Of a DNA stretch of 64,000 nt, positions 10,430-21,362 are shown piece by piece (within the stretch, counting starts at the first letter, position 1; each line of letters starts with the position of its first letter). The notes under the pieces are model-generated. The model ran no database searches, was not told the origin of the DNA, and saw nothing but the letters and a program-made list of their open reading frames with translations. The position numbers and the translations under genes were made by a program. This stretch comes from Haemaphysalis longicornis (Eukaryota; Arthropoda; Arachnida; Ixodida; Ixodidae), in the NCBI GenBank assembly GCA_013339765.2, contig CM023448.1, positions 113,902,008 through 113,966,007 of the forward strand. Direction: 5' to 3'.

Positions 10430-12745
10430 TACTCCTGGAATATCTAGGCACACTCGGGGCGGCATCACACACCACAGCGGAAGGAGCGGTCGCATCGCTG
10501 GCGTATAGTTCGACGGAATGCTGGTGTTGTGGGAAGCTACTACCCTTGCGAACGACGCCCGCGGACGGGTCGCTGGTATTCCCGTGAGGTGATGATGAGG
10601 TAGACGAGCGAGGTGCCTGATATGTGTTCTGAGTATTTGAACTTCCATAAAGGTTGCCAAAGGGTGATTCCGAGCCAGCGCAATGGTCGCTGCTGTGGAC
10701 GTACATCGTGGTAGGCCAAAATAGGTTCGCAGGGCCTGAGCTTGTATACCCTGAAGTGACCGAGTAGTTGTGCGGCACGCTCCAGAAAGGACAGGAGCAC
10801 TGTACCGTAGACAGCCCAAGAACAGCGCGTTGTATAGCTGTAACATTGACTTCATTGGTGCTCCCCACGTCTTGCCGCTGATGAGTTGAAGCACATGCAC
10901 CACTGCAGAGAGCCTCTTCTTTATGACGTTTACGTGAGCGCTCCAAGAAAGGCCTCTGTCAACAACTATGCCGAGAAACTTGTGATGTGTCACATAAGAC
11001 ACCCTTTCGCCATTGATGTACAAATGGTACGCATACATAGGCTTTCGTGTAAACGGAAGCACGGCGCATTTTCTGCTGGATATTTCCAACCCTTGTCCGT
11101 GTAGATAGGAGGTCGTCAAGTCTGCGGCATTTTGCAGTCGGGCGCGCACATGCCGACGAGTCAGGCCATCTGCCCAAACACATATATCGTCGGCGTATAT
11201 CGACACGTGAACCCTCCTTGGAAGGCAAGAAGTCAGGCCAATTAGCGTAAGGTTGAACAGTGTAGGGCTCAGGGCGCCTCCTTGGGGAACACCACGGTGA
11301 GTATAGTGAGCTGATGTCGGCCCATCGGCAGTCATAACAAAGAATGACCTTCCTGTTAGGTGTTCCGTATCCACTGGTAGACCCGGCCACCGAGCCCCAC
11401 AGCCTGTAGTACTTTAAGAATCGCATCGTGCTCCACGTTATCATAGGCCGCTTTAACGCCGAGGAACAAAGCAGCACACATGCGCTTCGCACTTTTCCAC
11501 TGCTGCACAAAAGTCACCAAATCAATAACACAGTCAACGGATGAGCGTCCACGACGGAATCCAGACATGACATCAGGGTAGACATTGTAATGCTCCAGGA
11601 CCCACTCCAGACGTGCAAGAATGATTCGCTCCATCAGCTTTCCAACGCAACTCGCAAGTGCAATTGGACGGTAGGCCATTGGATTCAGCATAGATTTTCC
11701 GGGCTTCAGGAGCGGCACGAGGCGGCTGGACTTCCATTTTTGAGGATTGGAACCATCACACCACAGGTCGTTGAAATATTCCAACAAGGCTTGTCGGGCA
11801 TCCTTACCAAGGTGACGCAGAGCAGCATATGTGACTCCATCAGGCCCAGGAGACGAAGATCGCTTGCACGCAGCCAATGCCGCCTGGAGTTCTTCCATGC
11901 AGAATGGGACGTCCATCCTTGAATCCCGCGATGCAGGGATGTCACTGGCGAGCAGTAGTCCAGAAGGGCCTGTTCCACTGGCTATCCTCACGCAGAAGTC
12001 CTCGGCCACTTCGAGCTCTTGGCGGTTCTGGTGAATAGCCAGGGCCTTAAATTGGGAGCGCTGCTGTACGGGAGTCATTAGCCCTTGCACAGTTTTCCAT
12101 ATCCTCGACAAAGGCTTGCGAGGGTCGAGCGAGTAACAAAAAGATTTCCAACGTTGTGCTTGCACTTGGGCAATGCGTCGCTGGATTTTCTTTTGCGTTC
12201 GTCTGCAAATTCCCAAATCTTCGAGACATTTCGTTCGCCGGTATCTGCGTTCGGCGCGGCGACGAACAGCACGAAGGCGCTCCAGCTCCACGTCAAACTC
12301 AGTCACTTTTGGAGACAGCCGGACGGAACGCTTGCAGGCTTGGAGTGTGCTTCCAATGGCGGACTCTAGATTTTCAAGGTAATCGCTCCGGCAAATTTCT
12401 TCTATTCTTGATTTGAACTTGGACCAATCGGTTACCCGAATAACATTGGATCGAAGGGACTTCGTAAGCCATTTATCTTTAAATAGGTCGGAATGTGGTC
12501 GCTTCCACGAGTTTATATGTCTGGGAACCACTGTACACGACCCGATAAACATCGTGACACAAACGTCAAGTCGAAACAACTGCTGTAGTTCGTTCCACGT
12601 AAGTAAGTGGGGCTTCCGTCGTTTAGTAGGCACAACCCATGGTCTGAGGAAAAAGCTACTAGGCTCCGACTTCGCATGTTGGTGTTTGGGCTTCCCCAAA
12701 GCATGTGATGTGCATTGAAAGCGTACTGAAGCAGCTAATAGGATG
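10430..12745 (-). pseudogene. Endonuclease C-terminus and reverse transcriptase of the I-type LINE
   Basis: Endonuclease residues end with LLNDGSPTYLRGTNYSSCFDLTF in the frame at 12513-12704. After a frameshift the linker and RT follow: LKPGKSMLNPMAYRPIALAS, SGFRRGRSSVDCVIDL, then motif A. A second frameshift near 11365 leads to GVPQGGALSPTLFN and the catalytic IYADDICVW. In motif A the expected first aspartate is glycine (LGVKAAYDNV, codon GGC), which would abolish polymerase activity by itself. The frame ends near the IPGVKKK segment at about 10430, where inserted DNA begins. Residues follow the usual order and length of I-type RTs. Confidence 0.85.
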
Positions 12746-13446
12746 ATGACTCCCTCACCAAAATTCGTAAGCAAGATAATTATAATGATGATGATGTTCC
12801 TTAATTCTTCTGTTTCTTCTTCGCACTAGGGCTCGTAAAGAATTGTCCAGGGCTTGAAAACGGGCTTGTTAATAATGCATAGATTAATAACACCAATAAG
12901 AAATCAGGTACAAAAAAAAAACAGGTACAATCTGTAGGGGCAAGAGGGGAGATAAAAGAAAGTAGGTATTGCCAGACAGTTTTCCGGCGTCCGAGGTGAA
13001 ACCGTGAAGTAGGGAGAGAAAGTCTTGCTTTACATGGCTGAGACTGCATGCGCCTAGCGAATGAAGTACGGCAGCTTGCAGATCATGACCGAGGCGTTCA
13101 AATGGCGCAGTACGATAGATAATTATCCGCACATAGAATGGGGAAATTCGAAGAAATAAATGTCAAAGTATTCCGGTTAGTTGCACCTCAGGAGAGCCTC
13201 TGTTTGTGCTAATCCAGTCCTGCTCAAATGCAAACTTAATTTTTCGAGGCGGCGTCTAAGAATGCGCTGCCAGACATTTCGCATTGGTCGGAACGTCAGA
13301 AAGATTAATTCCATTTACATTTGTACTGAGCATACTCTGATTTATTTGTAATATCGTGGGATAGGCCACTGAACGAGCGATGGAGTTCAGAAACCTGTCG
13401 CAGCTGCGGAGGCCAGATTAGGGCACACATGCAGTCCGGGGCCTCC
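12746..13446. other. Intergenic DNA without a recognised gene
   Basis: There is an ATGATGATG run at 12783-12794 and a poly(A) run at 12911-12920. No open frame is recognisable. Confidence 0.5.
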
Positions 13447-13571
13447 TTAAAGGAGCCATGAAGAGAAAATACAAGTTTGGTTCATTCGAAAGATTGCCGC
13501 GTTAGAACCATAACGACACCACTTATAACGCAAACTTCGCTCAAATAAGCTACATAATTAGGAAAAAAATC

Positions 13572-14155
13572 ACGCCATATCCACGGAATGAATGATGATA
13601 AGTGGGGCGAAGCTCGAGAGGGGGAGATCATCGGTAACCGTAACTCTCCCGTGAAAGTTCGCCCATTACATCATTAAGAAAGACGTAAGACTGTGTGCGT
13701 ACATTGTACAAATCAACTTTTATTTTCGGAGTCAATGCTCCCAGGCCCAGACCTGGTGAAAGACCCCGCGCCATCGAGGACTACCCCGCACCTCCACCAC
13801 AATTTGTCACGTAGGATGGGACACAACGGTAAAGGGATGGGACACAACTTGTGCCCGAACAAGACGAGAGGAAACGAGCAAAGGTCCTTGCGTCTCGTTC
13901 GATCTCCGAGAACGACTGCCTGCGTTCGTGGCGTGATCTCTTGCGTGATCTCCCCCTCGCAGTGCACGTGCGCTCGCGCCTCCGTTGGCGAACACAGACA
14001 AGCTCGCGCTCCCGGTGCCGAGTTTGCGCTGCCGGTTGCAGCCGGTTCTTGCGCGTGCAACGCGGCCCACTTTGCGACATCTCCGAAAGCATGCGGCGGT
14101 CACGTACCACGAGACACAAGGGATGGACAGACCCATGACTTAAGGAGCTTCGCCC
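13572..14155. mobile_element. Nested element with short inverted ends inside copy A
   Basis: Comparison with copy B shows that the L subterminal sequence is interrupted between about 13571 and 14156. The inserted piece has inverted ends TGGGGCGAAGCTC (13601-13613) and GAGCTTCGCCCC (near 14140-14152). Overlapping open frames of 95-213 codons inside are GC-rich with no domain. The exact boundaries and target duplication are not clear. Confidence 0.5.
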
Positions 14156-14738
14156 CTAAAAAGGAAATGACCATGCGACCCACCAGCTCATTTTCCGCAA
14201 CAGAACCTATGATGTCACTCGAGAATGCTCTGCGATTGGCGGAGGCCGGCAAAAGCAAACGCATGTTAGGCAGGGCTTACAGTTTGCATAGCGAGCTAAA
14301 TGCCCGTGAAACATACTGCACATTCTTTTTATGACAAAGAACGGTGGAGTAAACGGTTGAAGTTCCGAACGAACACGCAAGCGTGTATGCCAATGCGTAC
14401 GAAACTACCGCCAGCCGAACTCGACATCTCGCCGTCGCCACCGTCGCGCAGACGAATTTTCGGGTACAAGGCTCTTCGGGGCCAACGAACCGTCCCATCA
14501 CGCACAGCCGCGACCTTGCTTGGTATCGTAATCCCTTGACAGGAGGTTGGCCGTCATGTCGCCAACCAGCAAAGGTAAAAATAGAAACAAGGGGAGTAAG
14601 GAACACAGAGCAGCAACGAGATAGTGCCACTCGTCGCACAGGTTTCGGTATGGAGGTCGTGTTGGCTTGCTGCTGTCGTTACGAGCTCGTTTACAGTTTA
14701 CAACCACTGAAAACTTCAGTTTGTTCGAGTACTTTACA

Positions 14739-15125
14739 ATGAAATTTCGTTGCTGTGTTTTGAAATGCCCATGTAGTACGGGCAAATCGTCGAGGGAGTG
14801 CGACATCTCCGCCGGTGAGGAGATCTCCTTTCATGTGCTGCCCAACGACGAACCTCGGCGAAGCAAGTGGCTACGTTTTGTGAACTTTGCAAACAGAGGA
14901 GAAAGAGAGCTAAAGGAAGTACGAGTGTGCTCGCTTCATTTCCGAGGAAGTGATTACGGCAGGGACCCGGACATGCTGGCGCTCGTCGCCGACTTCGTCA
15001 AAAGCGCTCTGACCTTGGGGAAAAAAATGCCGTACACACCGCGCATTGACGCTCGAATCTTTCTGGTCGGAGCAGAGAGCTCGAGCGAACGGCTTTCCAT
15101 ACACGATACCGGCCAACTGGCATAA
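14739..15125 (+). CDS. THAP-domain protein of a Kolobok-like transposon
   Basis: The 128-residue product begins MKFRCCVLKCPC and carries the THAP zinc-binding C2CH signature: a Cys pair near residues 6 and 10, a FHVLP segment, a Trp at about residue 46 (SKWLRFV), and the closing CSLHF near residues 68-72. THAP domains bind specific DNA sequences and form the N-terminal end-recognition domain of P, Kolobok and related transposases. The upstream in-frame ATG at 14667 is less likely, because the THAP domain normally starts at the protein N terminus. The ORF stops soon after the domain, so the catalytic part is either on another exon or lost. It lies between the two ends of copy A and reads in the L-to-R direction. 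Confidence 0.75.
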   Translation: MKFRCCVLKCPCSTGKSSRECDISAGEEISFHVLPNDEPRRSKWLRFVNFANRGERELKEVRVCSLHFRGSDYGRDPDMLALVADFVKSALTLGKKMPYTPRIDARIFLVGAESSSERLSIHDTGQLA

Positions 15126-15239
15126 GCGATACTGCTACTGAAATTGAAAATACGGCACATACGTACCAGTCTGTATTCGTCCGTCGCGACGGGGCTGACG
15201 AGGCAGCGGTGCCGACGGCTGGGCGTTCGTCTGTTGTGG

Positions 15240-15554
15240 CTATCGCGGAATGGTCGCTTTCCCGTCCACCGCGTATCCCACAACTCTTGCCGCTCGTGCA
15301 CTTAGAAGCATTGAGCGTTCAAGTGGTGTGAGGTTGTTAAATGCAAGCCCGAGCTCCTCGGCGAGAGTTTTGTTCTCCGGATTAGGCGATTCCATGACTA
15401 GGGCTGCGGGTGCACTAGGTTTTACTAGTATTTTTAAAATGGCCGCCGTCTCGGTCGACTCCCGCGTGTGGGTGCTATATGGAGTCGACATACTAAGTAT
15501 CTGTTTCATGGACCGGCTCGTATGACGCCATTGTTCACGTGACAAAATGTGCAA
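15240..15554 (-). other. Open frame inside Kolobok-like copy A, unrecognised
   Basis: A minus-strand frame of 104 codons lies between the THAP ORF and the R end. It includes ALVMESPNPENKTLAEELG and a Ser/Thr-rich start. It runs opposite to the THAP ORF, so it is probably not part of the same transposase. Composition is compatible with protein but no domain is recognised. Confidence 0.25.
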
Positions 15555-15705
15555 TTTTAGCGGGAGATTTAAAATTTTGGCTTAAATTGCCTTATTTCTC
15601 AGTGAATAAAGCATCATTTGCTTCCGGGAAAGCGCTTGGGGTACTATGAAATACCTAATCTTTCGAATAAAACAAACTTTTGTTTTCTCTTCATGGCTCC
15701 TTTAA

Positions 15706-16884
15706 GGGAGCCATGAAGGCAAAATACAAGTTTGTGTTATTCGAAAGATTTCGTGTTTTATAGGGCCCCCAGCGCTTGCCCGGATACAAACGATGCTTTA
15801 TTCACTGATAAATTAATCAATGTAAGTTAAAATTTTGATTTTCCCGCTAAATCCTGTGTTTTCGTGGTCTGCAATCACATCACATGTATGAACCGACCGC
15901 TCTGCAGCTTAGGGTGCCTTGATTCACGCGTCCGCCGTACAGGGTGGAGACAAGTATACTCTGGCGCCGCCATTTTGGGTAACTCACTCGCCGCCGAAGC
16001 AAGTCATTGTACCTAAACCGCGCTAAAATTATCGCCGCAACGCGGTTTACTGGCGAAGTTTGAATCATCTTATCTGTTTCTCGTTGCTGGGTCTCGTGGG
16101 AAACGAAAAGAACAACGCGTTCAGGGACGTTGACCCAATTGCAGCGGCACCAGACCGTTCAAAGGGTGTCTCCACTCTGTACGGCGGCGCTGGCTTCGAG
16201 TTACTCGCGCGTTTGTTTACGTTACTGAACCTAGATGACGCTACCATACCGTGGCAAGCCGTCTTATGCCTTTGGTTTGTTTTTGACCGTATTTAAACTT
16301 GGCTTGTTTTTGTTCTGGGTGAAAATATTCGTTTCGTGAAACATTGTGCTCACTTGACAAATATGGTCAAAAATATTCGTTTCGTGAAACATTTCGCTCG
16401 CTCGACAAATATGGTCACGTAAGCCACCGTTGCTAGCGTCAATCGGCCAGTGTCGCCTGAGACAACCCCAAAGCCCCGCAGTCCTGTGCAGCTAAACCAA
16501 ACATAGTGCGCGCAGTACCAACAGCAGTACGCATCAGTAATTCTATGTTTACATGTGCTTTCGTAACTTCCACTGTTTGTCACACCATTCTTACGGCTTG
16601 AAAAAGAATGTGTCCTAAATTAAACGCAATTAGCTCGCTCGGCAAGCTTATAAGCTCAGTCTAATTTGCGTTTGCTTTTGCCGGCCTCCGCCAATCGCAG
16701 AGCAGGCTGGTATGACATCATAGGTTCTGTTGCGAGAAATGAGCGAGTGGGTCGCATGGCCTTCCCTTTTTTCCTAATTATATAGCTTATTTGAGCGAAG
16801 TTTACGTTAAAAGTGGTGTCAGTATGATTCTAACGAGGCTGTCTTTTGAATGAACCAAACTTGTGTTTTGTCTTCATTGCTCCT
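15706..16884 (-). mobile_element. Kolobok-like DNA transposon copy B, non-autonomous
   Basis: The element begins GGGAGCCATGAAGG right after the TTAA at 15702-15705 and ends GCTCCT before TTAA 16885-16888. Its left end matches the R end of copy A and its right end matches the L end, so it lies in reverse orientation and shares the central TTAA with A. The right half (about 16225-16880) matches copy C closely. No THAP or transposase ORF is present, so it is an internally deleted derivative. Confidence 0.75.
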
Positions 16885-17009
16885 TTAAGCGAAGCTGGCT
16901 GAGAGAATTCGCAGCATCATTGAGCACAATACCCGTACTTCCAGGAATGCAACAAGCACAGATCATGCATAAATCGGAAAATAGTGCCAAAGAGTACTTG
17001 CATGAGTAA

Positions 17010-17297
17010 ATATTTTAACACGAAAGCGTTTTATTCCTGGATACACAAAGATTTCGCTGACGCCATATCCGCCACGGAAATGACGCCAGTACAACGAAGC
17101 AAGCGGCCTGTAAGGGGTGCACCCCTGCATACGGGGTCTTCTTGCGGGGAAGCAACCTTTAGTACTAAAGAGTACGTTATACTTAGGGTTGCTTGTTTTC
17201 GGGTTTTATATTTTAACACGAAGGTGTTTTATGCCGGGATACACCAAGATTTCACTGACGTCATATCCGTAATGGAAATCACGCCAGTGTACCTTTG
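17010..17297 (+). repeat. Direct repeat of about 88 bp forming an internally duplicated ORF
   Basis: Two copies (about 17010-17098 and 17209-17297) share TATTTTAACACGAA and ATTTC-CTGACG-CATATCCG, with roughly one difference in six by eye. An open frame (16984-17298) runs through both and gives related peptides, YFNTKAFYSWIHKDF and YFNTKVFYAGIHQDF. It is probably a fragment of a dispersed repeat, since no domain or start context supports a gene. Confidence 0.55.
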
Positions 17298-17298
17298 A

Positions 17299-18305
17299 CG
17301 AAGTGACCCGTCAGCAGGACGTCGCTCGCCAAGCACACCCACAAGACAGCTGCCGACCCGCAAATCATGCTCAGCTGTAGATTTCGCTGCACATTTCCCT
17401 TTCGTGCTTTACCGATGCCCATGACATAGCAATCAATCAGTTTTTTTATATTCCTCACACAACGTAAAAAACGACAGCATCAGTTATAAAATTATATTCA
17501 ACACTGAGTTAGAAATTTTTCGTATGGCCAGAGCCATAGCAGATCTTCGTCGTGGATGGGCGTGTAATCAGCCACTTTAACTAATCCAGGAACGGTAGAA
17601 CAATTAGACATCGCTGTTTTAGCTTCATATTTCGAGCCACCAGTTCCAATAACAGCATGGCAATGCAATGCGTTAATTATAAACTAAGCAACGCGCTCAT
17701 GGCACGCTTTGAAAATATGTCCTCGGCGTGAACCAGAACTTGTTTACCCCGTGCCGATGGAGGCCCGATGCAGAAGTCAACTACAGTTCGGAAACAGGAA
17801 TAAATTCAACGAAGGAAGCGTATTTGCGGTGAAACCGATGTCAAGAATGCGAGGGCTGTAAGAATATGGCCTGTCTTCTCCTACTCGGGGTTTTTGTCAT
17901 CCTTAGGTACGTTTGCACTGACAGCTGTGGAAACCTCTTCGCTGGAGGGGGAAGTTACGCCTCGAGGTTGAGGGCAGTGTCAGCAACAAACCAGGCAAGC
18001 CGGTGAGTAAACGAACAGCACGTTTTTTCTAGCACATAAATTTGGCCGCTGTTTATAAGCAGCAGTTCCAGAGCAGAGTGCGCAACCGAAGTCCAAGACG
18101 GGACGAATGAAATAAGCAGTGTATCTCATCGCATTCCTGATTAGCGGTGAGCCTGCCTCCGCAGCTGACCTAAAGCACGTTGTTCCACCTTGAAAAGTGC
18201 GGAATCAGTGCGATAGCACCAGCTCAAAGTCGGGTCGTATAATCCGCCAGAGTACTGCAACGAACTCACCTGCGTAATGGTTTGATTTACTATGTATGAG
18301 AAATT
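17299..18305. other. Intergenic DNA without a recognised gene
   Basis: No long open frame, domain or repeat structure is seen in this kilobase. Confidence 0.5.
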
Positions 18306-18542
18306 GATTCTGATTGTAGGGTTTAACGCGCCGACGCAACGCAGGCGATGAGGCGCGCCGTAGTGGAGGGCTCCGGATTAATTTCGACCACCTGGGGATC
18401 TTTAACGTGCGCCGAAATCTCGTACACACGGGCGTTTTTGCTTTTCGCCTTCATCAGAAAAGCGGCCGCCGCGGCCGGGAATCGAACCCGCGACCTCGTG
18501 CTCAGCAGCGCAACGCTTTAGCCACTGAGCCACCGCGGCGGG
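18306..18542 (-). mobile_element. tRNA-derived SINE (Ruka-like), full-length
   Basis: Flanked by an 11-base duplication TATGAGAAATT (18295-18305 and 18543-18553). On the minus strand it starts with a tRNA-like head: box A-like GTGGCTCAGTGGC and box B-like GGGTTCGATTCCC. The conserved body follows (GTACGAGATTTCGGCGCACG, CAGGTGGTC), and it ends at a short AATCA-type tail. The head provides an RNA polymerase III promoter; mobilisation would depend on a LINE. Confidence 0.9.
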
Positions 18543-19231
18543 TATGAGAAATTCAAACGCCATTTTATAGAGGGAAAACAAGCAGAGAACATTTTACCGC
18601 GTTCACGGCAGTAGCGTATGAGGCCACCCGGCCAAGGTATAAGGACAAGTTCGCAGGCTAATAATATATATTCTTCTTTATTAATTGTCATCACCCCCAT
18701 CGTCGGCTTCATCATCTTATCATCATCAGCTTCTCCTTGCTCTTCTTCGTCGTCGTCGTTTTCTTATCCTTTACAGTAGTGGCCCATACCCATTCTGGGT
18801 ATGGGAATAGGAGACAAGACATATCTGCGGTGATTCATACCTCTGTCACACGGGCAATTTCAATCCAGATCGAAGCGAAGCGTGATTGACTTTTCGAGCG
18901 CGCTCGACGCACCGCCGCTGCTACACGGCACGATCGGAAAGTTGCACCCGTTGCACTCACGTACGCGAGATGGCGCTAAAAATGTACTTCGCGTAAGGTC
19001 CCTAAAATTACTAAGGTAGCGCCAACTGCTCCCTCCTTCTCCGCTGCCCTCCTCTTTTTTCTCTCCCCTCACCCGCGGCACCGCGGTCCCTTTAACTCCG
19101 CGGCGGGGCCGCCATTTTTGTTGGCTTCCTCAGAGCAGACGCCCTCGCAACGCTTCGGGCCGCTCGCTGCAGCTTTTCGTGCAGTTTGCTCTTGTTTTCG
19201 CGCCGCAATCGCTTTTTGGTAGCATTAATAT

Positions 19232-19640
19232 TATTTCTGGAGCTCCGTTTTACCAACACGCATTAAGTGAGGCTGTTTTGTTGTATATTTTTGTCTAGAA
19301 GGGGATATTTGCGGGGTGGATGCCGCGGGCGCATACGGACAGCGCGGTGTTTGTTTACGTGTGCGGCATGCTCAGGATGGTCCGTGAACGCGAAAGGATG
19401 ATCGAACGTGGACGTTTCAAACTGCACTGTTACATAGTATTTCTAGAGCCCCGTATTACCAACACGCCCTAAGTGAGGCTGTTTTGTGGTATAGTTTTGT
19501 ATAGAAGGGGATAATTGCGGGATGGATGCCGCTGGCGCATACGGACAACGCGGTGTTTGTTTACGTGTGCGGCATGCTCAGGATAGTTCGTGAACGCGAA
19601 AGGATCGAACGTGGACGTTTCAAATTGCTCTGTTACAGTA
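19232..19640 (+). repeat. Tandem duplication of a ~205-bp unit
   Basis: Unit 1 (19232-19437) and unit 2 (19438-19640) match along their whole length. Both begin TATTTCT-GAGC and include GTTTGTTTACGTGTGCGGCA and the GAACGTGGACGTTTCAAA end. Differences are scattered at roughly one in ten. The duplication lies inside the TIR element and is not coding. Confidence 0.8.
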
Positions 19641-19904
19641 ATTCCGTTCTTGCATTTGCGTGATTAAGTTGTGGTCGTGCAAGCGCTGCACAGAGGGCTT
19701 GCGCATGGTTCGCGGTGACCTTGGTTCGCGGCAGTTCGAGCGCTGCGCTGGCTTTTTTGCGTTCGCGTTTCTTGCGTTAGTTGTAGATCATTAGGCAGCG
19801 TGCAGTATGCGTCCCGCATTAGCTACTGACATTCATGCCACATTTATTCCGTGCACTTTCCGGTGCTTTGACGCTGTTGCAAAATATATGTCACCTTCAC
19901 GTCG

Positions 19905-20309
19905 TTATAGGCTGCTGTCAGGGTCAAAGTTCTCGCGTCTCCTCGTTGGCCTCGCCCATGACGGCTGTACTTTTGGCAGTGCGTCCGTGGCATAGCAATG
20001 TTCTTGCAATTGGCGTTCACAATTACTTCGAGTAAGGCCCTGTCGGGCATATCTGGAAAAGGCTGGCACAAAGAACACGCAGTTAAAGAATGCGCTCAGC
20101 TTACAATTAGCTGTAGTGCCCAGTTCTATAATAACTACCGTATTCCAAGGCCAGAAGCGCGCTACCAAGCGCAATTGTGAATCCTTTTTATGCTGTACAG
20201 CTAACATTGATTCATGTGTGGGCTTTGATAAATTACAGCTTGCTACAGCCGAGCTGGCTGTGACTGCACTGACCTTATTCGAGCAGCCGAAGGCACAACA
20301 ACTCGGCAT
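19905..20309 (-). pseudogene. THAP-like domain remnant
   Basis: The minus-strand frame opens at 20309 with MPSCCAFGCSNK, matching the first Cys pair of THAP domains. Near its end it has SWARPTRRRENFDPDSS, which resembles the WxxxxRRENFxPS stretch that precedes CSxHF. The segment between is not THAP-like and may contain an unspliced intron or inserted sequence. The frame stops right after DSSL, so the final CSxHF is absent. It is probably the broken N terminus of the transposase of the surrounding element. Confidence 0.5.
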
Positions 20310-20942
20310 CGCGAAGCTACATAAAGTGACACCGACGCAACACTTGTTTGAAACGAGCAGCTGACTCTTCGGTTGTTATCGGTTGTTATACGCTGGAGGT
20401 TTCGATAACGCCTGCTCCGAGGCAGCTGAGCCTAAAATGGCGAATTTAAATGGACAGTGGCGGCAAAGAGACGAAAAAACAAACAACGCGGGGACGAGGT
20501 ACCACGTCACTGGCCGTTGGCCAATGGCGCGCGGCGTTCGCCGGCGAAAAAGAAAATGGCAAAAAGCGAAGGTGGATAGAAGCCCGAGCGAGGGCGAAAG
20601 GCGGCGAGATCTAAAGATGGCGCTACCTTCAGGGACCTTAACTTCGCGGCTGGCGTGTGGTAACTTTGCGCGGTCGAAGTTATATGTAACTATATAAATG
20701 CTATCGCACGTTTATACGGGTAAAGTTATTTGATTAGTTGAAGTTTTCACCTTCTGTGCCATTGCTCAGCGGGGACGAATGTATCACCGCTTTCGTCCTA
20801 TCGCGCTTGGGAAACCAGGATTGAGTACGAGCGTGATTGGGCTGGTTCGCGATTGAAACTGCCGTGTAGCAGCGCCCGATCCGGATTGATCTCGATCCGG
20901 ATCGAATCAATCGCGATTGAAAGTGCCCGTGTGACAGGGGTA

Positions 20943-21362
20943 TAACATGCAAGGAGGGTTTGACCGACTGAGGCCCCTTCATTCATGTTCCAACTCCGCC
21001 TTACCACCATCCTTTGACCTCCGCTGACCAGCTTTTAGCAGTATGCAGAAGCGATAGCGACCTGGTGCATTGCAGGTAAAATTCCCTGTTCCCTCCCTTT
21101 CGAGCGACGACCTATGTATACCTTCGCCGGTGTCAACGCGATTTGCAAGTTCTGTTTTTCTATGCAGCCTCGGTGGCACCAGCAACAGGAAGGCATCGAT
21201 GCCCTCAGATCCACCTGATTACGTGTCCGATGTTCGATAAGGCACACTACGAGAAGCTAGAGAACAGGGTTGTGCTGACTTGATCCCTTTGTGCCGCACG
21301 AAGCCGACCGCGCTACGTGCGGGCAGGTACGGCCGGCGTCTCCAACATTGACATTCTCAGTG
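20943..21362. other. Intergenic DNA without a recognised gene
   Basis: No recognisable domain or repeat. Small open frames are scattered. Confidence 0.4.

Larger units (their letters stand above)
8085..12745 (-). mobile_element. Decayed I-superfamily non-LTR retrotransposon, 5'-truncated
   Basis: Reading the minus strand from about 12745 down, the order is: end of an APE-type endonuclease, reverse transcriptase, RNase H, a C-terminal Cys-rich segment, then a 3' region ending near a CTTCC repeat at about 8085. An RNase H after the RT places it in the I superfamily. It is truncated at the 5' end within the endonuclease (the GDFNAHH motif is already degraded to YAFNAHH), and the first ORF is absent. 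It carries frameshifts, nonsense changes, an LTR insertion (8585-9253) and a tRNA-like insertion (from 9892). The exact ends are estimated. Confidence 0.85.
13451..15701 (+). mobile_element. Kolobok-like DNA transposon copy A (THAP-bearing), TTAA target site
   Basis: TTAA flanks the element at 13447-13450 and 15702-15705. The left end begins AGGAGCCATGAAGAG and the right end is its inverse, with about 45 bases of terminal inverted repeat including CATTCGAAAGATT. Subterminal sequences differ between ends (call them L and R) and recur in copies B and C. An intact THAP-domain ORF lies inside (14739-15125). TTAA duplication, RRGG-like ends and a THAP domain together fit the Kolobok superfamily; piggyBac also uses TTAA but lacks THAP. 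No DDE transposase core is recognised, so the copy is probably defective. A smaller element is nested at 13572-14155. Confidence 0.75.
18840..20940. mobile_element. Terminal-inverted-repeat element with a THAP-like remnant, TA flanks
   Basis: The outer ends are inverted: CCTCTGTCACACGGGCA at 18840 and the inverse of CCCCTGTCACACGGGCA at 20940, each followed inward by TTTCAATC. TA flanks both ends (18838-18839 and 20941-20942). Inner parts also show paired segments (GTAGCGCC near 19015 and GGCGCTACC near 20620). It holds a minus-strand ORF starting MPSCCAFGCSNK, typical of THAP domains, in broken form, and a 206-bp tandem duplication. Superfamily is unresolved: the THAP suggests P or Kolobok, but neither an 8-bp nor a TTAA duplication is seen. 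Confidence 0.6.

Noticed and set aside
13693..14334. 213-codon plus-strand ORF
   Set aside because: It spans a nested non-coding element and the border into Kolobok subterminal DNA; no domain and several competing frames.
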